Source: Oscillospiraceae bacterium (lineage in GTDB: Bacteria > Bacillota > Clostridia > Oscillospirales > Ruminococcaceae). Taken from it: a stretch of DNA of 5,299 bases. Both the position numbers and the translations under genes were made by a program. Position 1 is the stretch's first letter, and every line of letters starts with the position of its first letter. Below, piece by piece: positions 1 to 5,299 of the stretch. A model generated the notes under the pieces. The model was not told the DNA's origin and ran no database searches. It worked only from the letters and a program-made list of their open reading frames with translations. The stretch spans positions 1 through 5,299 of the forward strand of contig JAFTNX010000237.1 of assembly GCA_017451665.1 (NCBI GenBank), read 5' to 3'.

Positions 1-2210
1 AGCTTACGTTTATCGGCCACATACTCAAGTACCGCTCTTGCTATACTCATTCCATCGAATGTAGAAGTACCTCTTCCGACTTCATCAAGAATTACAAGGC
101 TGTTTTTGGTAGCGTGTTTAAGAATGTCAGCAACCTCTGCCATTTCAACCATAAAAGTTGACTGACCTGCAGTAAGGTCGTCAGAAGCCCCTACTCTTGT
201 GAAAATCTGGTCAACAACAGAAATTTTAGCATAATCAGCAGGTACAAAACAACCAATCTGCGCCATAAGTGTTATAAGTGCAACCTGTCGCATATAGGTT
301 GATTTACCAGACATATTAGGACCTGTAATTACAGCAAGTCTGTTAGCTGTAAGGTCAAGATATGTATCGTTAGGAACAAACATTTCATCCTTTTGCATAA
401 GCTCAACAACAGGATGTCTGCCGTTTTTGATGTTGATAATGCCGTCAATTGCGATTTCAGGCTTTGAATATCCGTTATTCATTGATGCTTTTGCAAAAGA
501 ACAAAGCACATCAACAGTAGCAACGGCAGTTGCAGTTTCCTGAACAAGCTTTAACTGTGTAGCAAGAAAATCTCTGATTTCCACAAAGATTTCCTGTTCA
601 AGGCTTATAACCTTATCTGACGCACCCAGAATGGTGTTTTCAGCAACTTTAAGTTCGTCAGAAATAAATCTTTCGCAGTTAGCAAGTGTCTGTTTTCTTA
701 TAAATCTGTCAGGAACAAGTGAAAGCTGTGATTTTGTAACTTCGATATAATATCCAAAAACCTTGTTATATCCGATTTTAAGATTTTTAATACCAGTAAG
801 TTCCTTTTCCTTAGCCTCAATCTGTTCGATAATTCCCTTTCCACCTGATATGATGTTTCTCAGTTCGTCAAGGTGTTCGTTAAAACCATCTTTAATAACG
901 CCTCCGTCTTTAACATTTGCAGGAGGTTCATCAACGATAGCGTTTTCTACAAGGTTAGAAACAGCCTCAAGAGTTGAAATACTGTCGTTAAGACTTGTAA
1001 TCAGCTTTGAATTAAAGCCAGAAAGAATAGCCTTGATTGACGGCAACACAAGTGCTGTTACAGAAAGAGCCTTTAAATCTCTTGGTGTAGCAGTTTTATA
1101 CATAACTCTTGTCATAAGTCTTTCAAGGTCATAAACACCTGAAAGTGCGTCAATAAGCTCTTCGAGTTCAACTGGAGATTTAATAAGCTGTTCAACAGCA
1201 TCAAGTCTGTCAATAATTTTTGCAGGCTTTATAAGTGGCTGTTCAATATAGGTTTTGAGCATACGCTTACCCATAGAGGTTTTTGTATGGTCAAGCACCC
1301 ACAAAAGCGAGCCTTTCTTTTCCTTGTTTCTGAGGGTTTCACAAAGTTCAAGATTTCTTCTTGCAGTAAAACCAATAGTCATAATCGGTTCGCTGTCGTG
1401 AATAACAATCTTTGAAAATCTTCCGATTAAAGCCTTCTGTGTTTCGCTGATATAGTGGAAAAGTCCTGTAACAGCAAAAGCCGCAAGGCTGTTTTCGTTA
1501 ATGTTAAGCTGTGAAAAATCCTCAACAGAAAACTGCTTCATAACGCTTTCTCTATGTATTTCAGGTGAAAAATCGTCGTTGTCAAGAAGCTGTACAGTAG
1601 CTTTGAGCTTATCCTTTACAAAGCCGTTAAGCTCCTTATTTCCAAGAAAAGCGTCATTAAAGAGAATTTCAACAGGCGAAAATCTTGATAATTCATTTAT
1701 AGCACTGTTTGCCATATCCTTGCCTGAAATATTAAACAGATGAACTTCACCTGTTGAAATATCAGCAAAACAAACAGCACATTCCTTACCCTTACCGTAG
1801 TAAGAGCAGATATAGTTATTAGAAGTTTCGTCAAGAAGTGAGCTTTCAATAAGTGTACCCGGAGTTACAACTCTGATAACCTCACGAGGTACAATACCCT
1901 TGCAGGTAGAAGGGTCTGCTGTCTGTTCACAAATAGCAACCATATAGCCTTTTTCGATAAGTTTTTTAAGATACAAATCGCAGGCGTGGTATGGAACACC
2001 ACACATAGGAGCTCTTTCTGAAAGACCACAGTCCTTTCCTGTAAGTGTAATTTCAAGTTCACGGGATACAGTGATTGCGTCATCAAAAAACATTTCATAA
2101 AAGTCACCAAGTCTGAAAAACAGAATGTGCTTTTTATATTTATTTTTGATTTCGACATACTGTCGCATAGCCGGACTAAGGTCAGCAATATTTACATCAC
2201 AAAGTCTCAT
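1..2210 (-). CDS. mutS: DNA mismatch repair protein MutS (3' end cut by window edge)
   Basis: MutS binds base mismatches and small loops as a dimer and uses ATP to recruit MutL. The reading frame is open without interruption from ATG at 2210 to the left edge, giving 736 codons; the family is usually about 850-900 residues, so roughly the last 130 residues (end of the ATPase and the dimerisation tail) are missing. Visible marks are the mismatch-reading Phe-x-Glu motif in GDFYEMF (F37, E39), the connector and lever/clamp regions at about 125-560, the Walker A motif GPNMSGKST (630-638) with K636, and Walker B with signature ILDEVGRGTSTFDG (D709, E710). F-x-E plus this ATPase marks true MutS1 rather than MutS2. 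It starts 32 nt after the YmcA-like gene with no terminator between, so it is probably the third gene of the miaB operon. The preceding RBS is AAAGGGGAAG, and no alternative start codon lies in frame nearby. Confidence 0.97.
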   Translation of the reverse strand, partial: MRLCDVNIADLSPAMRQYVEIKNKYKKHILFFRLGDFYEMFFDDAITVSRELEITLTGKDCGLSERAPMCGVPYHACDLYLKKLIEKGYMVAICEQTADPSTCKGIVPREVIRVVTPGTLIESSLLDETSNNYICSYYGKGKECAVCFADISTGEVHLFNISGKDMANSAINELSRFSPVEILFNDAFLGNKELNGFVKDKLKATVQLLDNDDFSPEIHRESVMKQFSVEDFSQLNINENSLAAFAVTGLFHYISETQKALIGRFSKIVIHDSEPIMTIGFTARRNLELCETLRNKEKKGSLLWVLDHTKTSMGKRMLKTYIEQPLIKPAKIIDRLDAVEQLIKSPVELEELIDALSGVYDLERLMTRVMYKTATPRDLKALSVTALVLPSIKAILSGFNSKLITSLNDSISTLEAVSNLVENAIVDEPPANVKDGGVIKDGFNEHLDELRNIISGGKGIIEQIEAKEKELTGIKNLKIGYNKVFGYYIEVTKSQLSLVPDRFIRKQTLANCERFISDELKVAENTILGASDKVISLEQEIFVEIRDFLATQLKLVQETATAVATVDVLCSFAKASMNNGYSKPEIAIDGIINIKNGRHPVVELMQKDEMFVPNDTYLDLTANRLAVITGPNMSGKSTYMRQVALITLMAQIGCFVPADYAKISVVDQIFTRVGASDDLTAGQSTFMVEMAEVADILKHATKNSLVILDEVGRGTSTFDGMSIARAVLEYVADKRK

Positions 2211-2222
2211 TTTGCAATCACT

Positions 2223-2230
2223 TCCCCTTT
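2223..2230 (-). promoter_or_regulatory. mutS ribosome binding site (imperfect)
   Basis: On the minus strand the sequence AAAGGGGA lies 12 nt before the mutS ATG at 2210. It has one mismatch to the AAAGGAGG consensus, and the spacing is longer than for the other genes here, so mutS translation may be weaker than that of miaB or the YmcA-like gene. Confidence 0.6.
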
Positions 2231-2242
2231 AAAAGTTTATAA

Positions 2243-2653
2243 TTAGTGGCATCCTCCACAAGTTGAGCAGCTACCTGAGCAGCTGTGTGGCTGTTCTTCC
2301 GGGCAAGTCATTGGGTCTTCGCCGTTTGCAGCCATAGTAATGATGAAGTTTACAGAATCAAGGAGCTTGTCCATAGCTTCTCTTGCCTTGTTGTATTCAA
2401 TCATTGAAGGTCTTGTCATGATTTCACCGTAGATGTTCTTAATCTGACCATCAAGTGACTTCATAGCCTCAGCGTCCTTTTCATCCTTTGACATTTCCAT
2501 GTTAAGCTGTCTTCTGAGGTCGTTAAACTGTGCAATCTTTTCCTGAAGTTCAGCGTCATTGTCGTTGTTCTCCTTTGCAACAGTAAATGTCTTGAATCTT
2601 TCGTCAGCCTGAAGTGCAACGCCAAGCTGTCTTGCCAATTCGATTACGTTCAT
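2243..2653 (-). CDS. YlbF/YmcA-family protein with Cys-rich tail (RicA-like)
   Basis: This 136-residue acidic, mainly helical protein belongs to the YlbF/YmcA family (Com_YlbF). The typical start MNVIELARQLGVALQADERFKTF is followed by a long charged helical hairpin (about 30-110) with a conserved-looking core NDLRRQLNMEM. The last 20 residues hold five cysteines (C117, C125, C129, C132, C135) and two histidines. In Bacillus subtilis the related RicA (YmcA) and RicF (YlbF) join RicT (YaaT) in a Fe-S complex that assists RNase Y in mRNA maturation and affects competence, sporulation and biofilm formation. Its place between miaB and mutS matches B. subtilis ymcA (miaB-ymcA-cotE-mutS), so it is the likely positional counterpart of RicA, here without cotE. 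Whether it acts as RicA or RicF cannot be settled from this window. The start is supported by AAAGGAGA 8 nt upstream; the gap to miaB is 30 nt. Confidence 0.88.
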   Translation of the reverse strand: MNVIELARQLGVALQADERFKTFTVAKENNDNDAELQEKIAQFNDLRRQLNMEMSKDEKDAEAMKSLDGQIKNIYGEIMTRPSMIEYNKAREAMDKLLDSVNFIITMAANGEDPMTCPEEQPHSCSGSCSTCGGCH

Positions 2654-2661
2654 AGTAATAT

Positions 2662-2669
2662 TCTCCTTT
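2662..2669 (-). promoter_or_regulatory. ribosome binding site of the YmcA-like gene
   Basis: Minus-strand AAAGGAGA, 8 nt before the ATG at 2653, is a strong Shine-Dalgarno match in the short miaB-ymcA spacer. It fixes the start of the YmcA-like protein. No promoter or hairpin is evident in the spacer, which supports co-transcription from the miaB promoter. Confidence 0.8.
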
Positions 2670-2683
2670 AAAATAAATTTATA

Positions 2684-4075
2684 TTATTCAGCAATTTCAC
2701 CGTGCAGAGCCCAGTTCATCGCTTTCATAATTTTAACATTAACAAATTTTCCGATAAGGCTTTCGTCGCCCTCAAATTCAACAATAATGCCTTCGTCAGT
2801 TTTTCCGTTTAAAAGCTTTTCGATTGTTGAACTTTTTCCGTCAACCAGAACTTCCTTTATCTGTCCTACGAATTTATTATTGATTTCCATAGCTGTTTCA
2901 CGCTGTTCAAGAAGAAGTTCCCTTAACCATAAGCCTTTCTGCTTATCAGAAATACCATCTTCCATTTCAGCAGCTTTAGTGCCTTTTCGCTTTGAATACA
3001 CAAAAGAAAAGATATTGTAATATCCTACTTCTTTTATAACCTTTTTGGTATCACAGAATTCCTCATAGCTCTCACCTGGAAAACCAACAATTATGTCAGT
3101 TGAAATACAAAAATCAGGTGATTTACTTCTTGCGTATTCAACAATCTTCATATAATCAGAAACAGAATACTTTCTGTTCATAAGCTTCAAAATTCTGTCG
3201 TTTCCAGCCTGCAAAGGCAAATGAAGCTGTTTACAGATATGTTTGCTGTTGATTATAGTGTCGATAAGCTCATTTGTAGCATCCTTAGGATGTGGACTCA
3301 TAAATCTTATTCTGAAATGTCCGTCTATCTTGTCAACTTCTCTTAAAAGTTCAGGGAAACCGTACTCATAGGAATTGACATTCTGTCCTAAAAGAGTTAT
3401 TTCCTTGTAGCCTTCATTAACAAGTGCCTTTACTTCATTTACAACAGCCTCAATACTTCTGCTTCTTTCCCTGCCTCTCACATAAGGAACAATACAGTAT
3501 GTGCAGAAATTATTGCATCCATAAAGAATAGGCACGGTAGCTTTAACCTTGTCGATTCTGAGCTGTTTTAATTCTTCACAGATAATACCTGTGTTTTCTT
3601 CAATATTGAATACCTTTGTGTGCTTGCTATAAATCTCTTCGAGCATCACAAACAAGTCATTATAAGCAAAAGTTCCAAAAACAAGGTCAACCTGCTTATA
3701 AGTATTTTTTATCTTTTCACACACAGATTTCTGCTGTGCCATACAGCCACAGATACCAATAACAACATCAGGTTTTTGTTCTTTTAAATGTTTTAAATTT
3801 CCAACAGCACCAAACACTCTGTCCTCGGCATTTTCTCTTACTGCACAGGTGTTATAAATAATCAAATCAGCTTCATCAGTATCATTTGTAAACCCAAATC
3901 CAACAGTAGAAAGCATCATCATTATTTTTTCGCCGTCAGATACATTCTGCTGGCAACCGAATGAGTGAAGAAAACACAAAGGCTGTCTTTCGCCAAAGCG
4001 TTCTGAAACTGTTTCACCAAGTTTAATTCGTGAATTTTCAAGCTCTTTGTTTTCATAAGAAAATGTGTTTTTCAA
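2684..4075 (-). CDS. miaB: tRNA-2-methylthio-N6-dimethylallyladenosine synthase MiaB
   Basis: MiaB is a radical-SAM methylthiotransferase that converts i6A37 to ms2i6A37 in tRNAs reading UNN codons, in the cytoplasm. From the chosen TTG start the protein has 463 residues, normal for the family. The N-terminal UPF0004 domain carries the three cluster-binding cysteines C41 (FGCQQN), C77 (NTCAVRE) and C111 (GCMAQ). The radical-SAM CX3CX2C motif is C187, C191, C194 (YGCNNFCTYCIVPYVRGRERSR), and a TRAM RNA-binding domain closes the protein (about 398-463). FGCQQN and RGRERSR fit MiaB rather than MtaB or RimO. The frame stays open to a GTG at 4138, but that start would lie upstream of the -35 box and has no RBS. 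TTG at 4075 has AAAAGGAGA six nt upstream and sits about 25 nt after the expected transcription start. First gene of the operon with the YmcA-like gene and mutS. Confidence 0.96.
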   Translation of the reverse strand: MKNTFSYENKELENSRIKLGETVSERFGERQPLCFLHSFGCQQNVSDGEKIMMMLSTVGFGFTNDTDEADLIIYNTCAVRENAEDRVFGAVGNLKHLKEQKPDVVIGICGCMAQQKSVCEKIKNTYKQVDLVFGTFAYNDLFVMLEEIYSKHTKVFNIEENTGIICEELKQLRIDKVKATVPILYGCNNFCTYCIVPYVRGRERSRSIEAVVNEVKALVNEGYKEITLLGQNVNSYEYGFPELLREVDKIDGHFRIRFMSPHPKDATNELIDTIINSKHICKQLHLPLQAGNDRILKLMNRKYSVSDYMKIVEYARSKSPDFCISTDIIVGFPGESYEEFCDTKKVIKEVGYYNIFSFVYSKRKGTKAAEMEDGISDKQKGLWLRELLLEQRETAMEINNKFVGQIKEVLVDGKSSTIEKLLNGKTDEGIIVEFEGDESLIGKFVNVKIMKAMNWALHGEIAE

Positions 4076-4081
4076 AGCAAA

Positions 4082-4090
4082 TCTCCTTTT
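4082..4090 (-). promoter_or_regulatory. miaB ribosome binding site, sets the TTG start
   Basis: Minus-strand AAAAGGAGA lies 6 nt before TTG at 4075, an ideal Shine-Dalgarno sequence and spacing. No comparable site precedes the upstream in-frame GTG at 4138. This decides for the TTG start and a protein 21 residues shorter than the longest open frame. Confidence 0.88.
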
Positions 4091-4106
4091 AAAACCAATT
4101 AAAATT

Positions 4107-4135
4107 ATTATACCACAAATTGCAACTGATTTCAA
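4107..4135 (-). promoter_or_regulatory. SigA-type promoter of the miaB operon
   Basis: On the minus strand, -35 TTGAAA (4135-4130) and -10 TATAAT (4112-4107) are separated by exactly 17 nt. A TG one base before the -10 gives an extended -10 (TGGTATAAT). Transcription should begin near 4100, leaving a leader of about 25 nt with room only for the RBS, so no riboswitch or leader peptide is expected. It likely drives miaB, the YmcA-like gene and mutS. Confidence 0.88.
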
Positions 4136-4189
4136 CACCTTTTACAATCTTTTTGCTAAAACATTGTGCGTTATTTTTAATAATTATCA

Positions 4190-4218
4190 TTGAAAAGTAT
4201 TATCAAATGTGTTATAAT
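4190..4218 (+). promoter_or_regulatory. SigA-type promoter of the dnaD-like operon
   Basis: Plus-strand -35 TTGAAA (4190-4195) and -10 TATAAT (4213-4218) are spaced by 17 nt, with an extended -10 (TGTTATAAT). Transcription should start near 4225, about 26 nt before the ATG at 4251. It faces away from the miaB promoter; the two -35 boxes are 54 nt apart. It likely drives the DnaD-like gene and the gene after it. Confidence 0.88.
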
Positions 4219-4237
4219 AAATATCTACACTTTTAAT

Positions 4238-4243
4238 AGGGGA
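4238..4243 (+). promoter_or_regulatory. ribosome binding site of the dnaD-like gene
   Basis: AGGGGA lies 7 nt before the ATG at 4251, just downstream of the predicted transcription start. It is a one-mismatch Shine-Dalgarno sequence with good spacing and supports this start codon. Confidence 0.75.
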
Positions 4244-4250
4244 CTGTAAT

Positions 4251-5246
4251 ATGACATATAAAATTGATATAAAGAACTGGGGGCGTGTTTTTACTGTTCC
4301 CTGCTCGGTAGTTGATAATTTTCTTAAAGACGCTGACGGCGATTATTTAAAGGTTTTGCTTTGCATTATTTCTTTTGGAAATGGTAAAATCGAAAGCGAA
4401 AAAATCTGTTCACTTTGTGGTGTTGATGAAACTACTGTAAAAAAAGCTATTAGCTACTGGAATAACAGTGGTGTTATTTCAAGTGAATGTGAAAACAACG
4501 ATGATTTTGTAGGATTTACACCTGTATTTGAAAACAAAACTATTGATAACAAGGTAATTGAACAGTTTAATGCAGAAAATAAAAGGTCTGAAACAACAAA
4601 CTTCACACCTGCTTATATTTCAGAAGCTATCAATTCAAGCGCTGACCTCAGAGCATTTTTTGATGAGGTACAGAACATTCTCGGCAGAAATCTTAAATAC
4701 AGCGACCAGTGTGCATATATGTATATCTATGAGGAATACGGTTACTCCCCTGCCTCAATTCTTCTTATGGTTGATTACTGTAATAATCAGGGAAAAGCTT
4801 CACCGAACTATATTAAAACAGTTGCAAAAGACTGGTTTTCAAAGGATATAATCAGTTATGATGACGTTGAGAAATACATAATTGAGCTTAATGAATATCA
4901 CAGTTATGAAAGTATTATAAAACGCCAGCTTGAAATTAACAAAAAGCTCTCTTCAAAACAGGCTGAATTTGTAAACAGCTGGTCAAAAAGCAACGTTTCA
5001 CCTGAACTTGTTGAGCTTGCTTATAATATTACCGTTGATGCCAATGTAGAAAAAGGCATTTTCAATTATATGAACGCTATTATCACAAAATGGGTTGATA
5101 ATAGTATTAAAACTGTTGAACAAGCTAAAAATTTCCGTATTGTAAATAAAAAGAATGATAATAAAAAAACTCATTCTTATGACATTGAATTAATGGATGA
5201 TTTGGCTTTAAATTATTTAGTGAATTTAGAAAATGGGGTGAAATAA
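4251..5246 (+). CDS. DnaD/DnaB-type replication initiation protein with two DnaD-like domains
   Basis: This 331-residue protein belongs to the DnaD/DnaB primosome family of Firmicutes, which remodels origin or forked DNA and helps load the replicative helicase. Residues about 1-90 look like the N-terminal winged-helix domain (KICSLCGVDETTVKKAISYW is the helix-turn-helix-like part, followed by a short wing). A polar linker (95-118) leads to a first DnaD C-terminal domain (about 120-200) with the family YxxxI/VxxxW motif at Y187-V191-W195. A second, more diverged copy (about 226-290) ends in Y273-I277-W281. A lysine- and asparagine-rich linker and a short acidic-hydrophobic tail (SYDIELMDDLALNYL, 309-323) finish the protein. 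Two tandem C-terminal domains make it resemble DnaB more than single-domain DnaD of Bacillus, but I cannot name the orthologue. The next gene begins directly after the stop, implying translational coupling with a probable helicase-loader ATPase. Confidence 0.87.
   Translation: MTYKIDIKNWGRVFTVPCSVVDNFLKDADGDYLKVLLCIISFGNGKIESEKICSLCGVDETTVKKAISYWNNSGVISSECENNDDFVGFTPVFENKTIDNKVIEQFNAENKRSETTNFTPAYISEAINSSADLRAFFDEVQNILGRNLKYSDQCAYMYIYEEYGYSPASILLMVDYCNNQGKASPNYIKTVAKDWFSKDIISYDDVEKYIIELNEYHSYESIIKRQLEINKKLSSKQAEFVNSWSKSNVSPELVELAYNITVDANVEKGIFNYMNAIITKWVDNSIKTVEQAKNFRIVNKKNDNKKTHSYDIELMDDLALNYLVNLENGVK
5235..5241 (+). promoter_or_regulatory. ribosome binding site of the downstream gene, inside the dnaD-like 3' end
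   Basis: GGGGTGA overlaps the last codons of the DnaD-like gene and ends 5 nt before the TTG at 5247. It is a good match to the GGAGGTGA consensus and supports a coupled start on TTG. Confidence 0.65.
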
Positions 5247-5299
5247 TTGAGATATTCAATTGAAGTAATTGATAAAGCGAGAGATGAAATTCAGCGCAG
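5247..5299 (+). CDS. Start of a probable DnaI/DnaC-like helicase-loader ATPase (cut by window edge)
   Basis: An open frame begins with TTG immediately after the TAA of the DnaD-like gene (zero-nt gap) and continues to the right edge, 17 full codons: MRYSIEVIDKARDEIQR. It has a good RBS (GGGGTGA). The short N-terminus shows no catalytic motif. In many Clostridia a DnaD-domain gene is followed by a DnaI/DnaC-type AAA+ ATPase whose N-terminus is a similar short amphipathic helix, so that is the expected product. The reading frame and start are well supported; the function rests on neighbourhood alone. Confidence 0.6.
   Translation, partial: MRYSIEVIDKARDEIQR

Noticed and set aside
763..1134. 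Plus-strand open frame of 123 codons
   Set aside because: It lies entirely antisense to mutS, whose conserved frame is continuous here; the product is Ser/Leu-rich antisense-type sequence with no recognisable domain.
1501..1743. Plus-strand open frame of 80 codons
   Set aside because: It is antisense to the mutS connector/core region, shows no RBS, and reads as low-complexity Ser/Leu-rich protein.
1865..2188. Minus-strand open frame of 107 codons near the mutS start
   Set aside because: It is a different frame over the MutS mismatch-binding domain; the real frame through the same bases gives GDFYEMF and other MutS motifs.
2211..2242. Possible terminator or promoter between the YmcA-like gene and mutS
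   Set aside because: The 32-nt gap holds only the mutS RBS; no GC-rich stem with a T-run and no TATAAT-like box with a -35 was seen.
2787..3020. Plus-strand open frame of 77 codons
   Set aside because: It is antisense to the miaB TRAM and C-terminal region, with no independent support.
4183..4205. Direct repeat ATTATCA (4183-4189 and 4199-4205) flanking the -35 box of the dnaD-like promoter, as a possible operator
   Set aside because: Seven bases in very AT-rich DNA can repeat by chance, the copies are not palindromic, and no regulator site is recognised.
4113..4218. Possible DnaA boxes near the dnaD-like promoter (TGTGGTATAA and TGTGTTATAA-like strings)
   Set aside because: Each needs an insertion or several mismatches to match TGTGGATAA, and they are simply the TG plus TATAAT parts of the extended -10 elements.
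4558..4851. Plus-strand open frame of 97 codons
   Set aside because: It is an out-of-frame shadow within the DnaD-like gene, whose own frame carries the domain motifs.

Overview
The window fits a low-GC Gram-positive bacterium of the class Clostridia, and most likely a gut Ruminococcaceae/Oscillospiraceae-type genome. This rests on AT-rich intergenic DNA, consensus SigA promoters (TTGAAA-17-TATAAT), AGGAG-type ribosome binding sites, TTG starts, a miaB–ymcA-like–mutS gene order, and a DnaD-domain protein followed by what looks like a DnaI/DnaC-type gene. The family assignment is inference; no rRNA or other phylogenetic marker is present.

Layout. Two transcription units diverge from a compact intergenic region at about 4076-4250. 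Leftward (minus strand) runs a tight three-gene operon. It starts with miaB (tRNA ms2i6A37 methylthiotransferase, 4075-2684), followed by a YlbF/YmcA-family protein with a cysteine-rich tail (2653-2243) and then mutS (mismatch-recognition ATPase, from 2210 running off the left edge). The gaps are about 30 nt and no terminator is seen between the genes. Rightward (plus strand) is a DnaD/DnaB-type replication initiation protein with two DnaD-like C-terminal domains (4251-5246). Its stop codon is followed immediately by the TTG start of the next gene, probably the DnaI/DnaC-like helicase-loader ATPase, of which only 17 codons are visible.

How the genes work together. The leftward operon joins tRNA modification (MiaB), a likely Fe-S-binding RNA-processing cofactor (the YmcA/RicA family, known in Bacillus as part of the RicA-RicF-RicT complex acting with RNase Y) and DNA mismatch repair (MutS; mutL would be expected just beyond the left edge). 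The rightward pair is a candidate primosome module that loads the replicative helicase. The two promoters have the same -35 hexamer, spacer length and extended -10, so the divergent units probably have similar basal strength.

This is conserved housekeeping DNA. I see no mobile element, CRISPR array, RNA gene or defence system. The most notable points are the five-cysteine tail of the YmcA-like protein next to miaB, the tandem DnaD domains next to a probable ATPase gene, and a misleading upstream GTG start for miaB that lies upstream of its own promoter.
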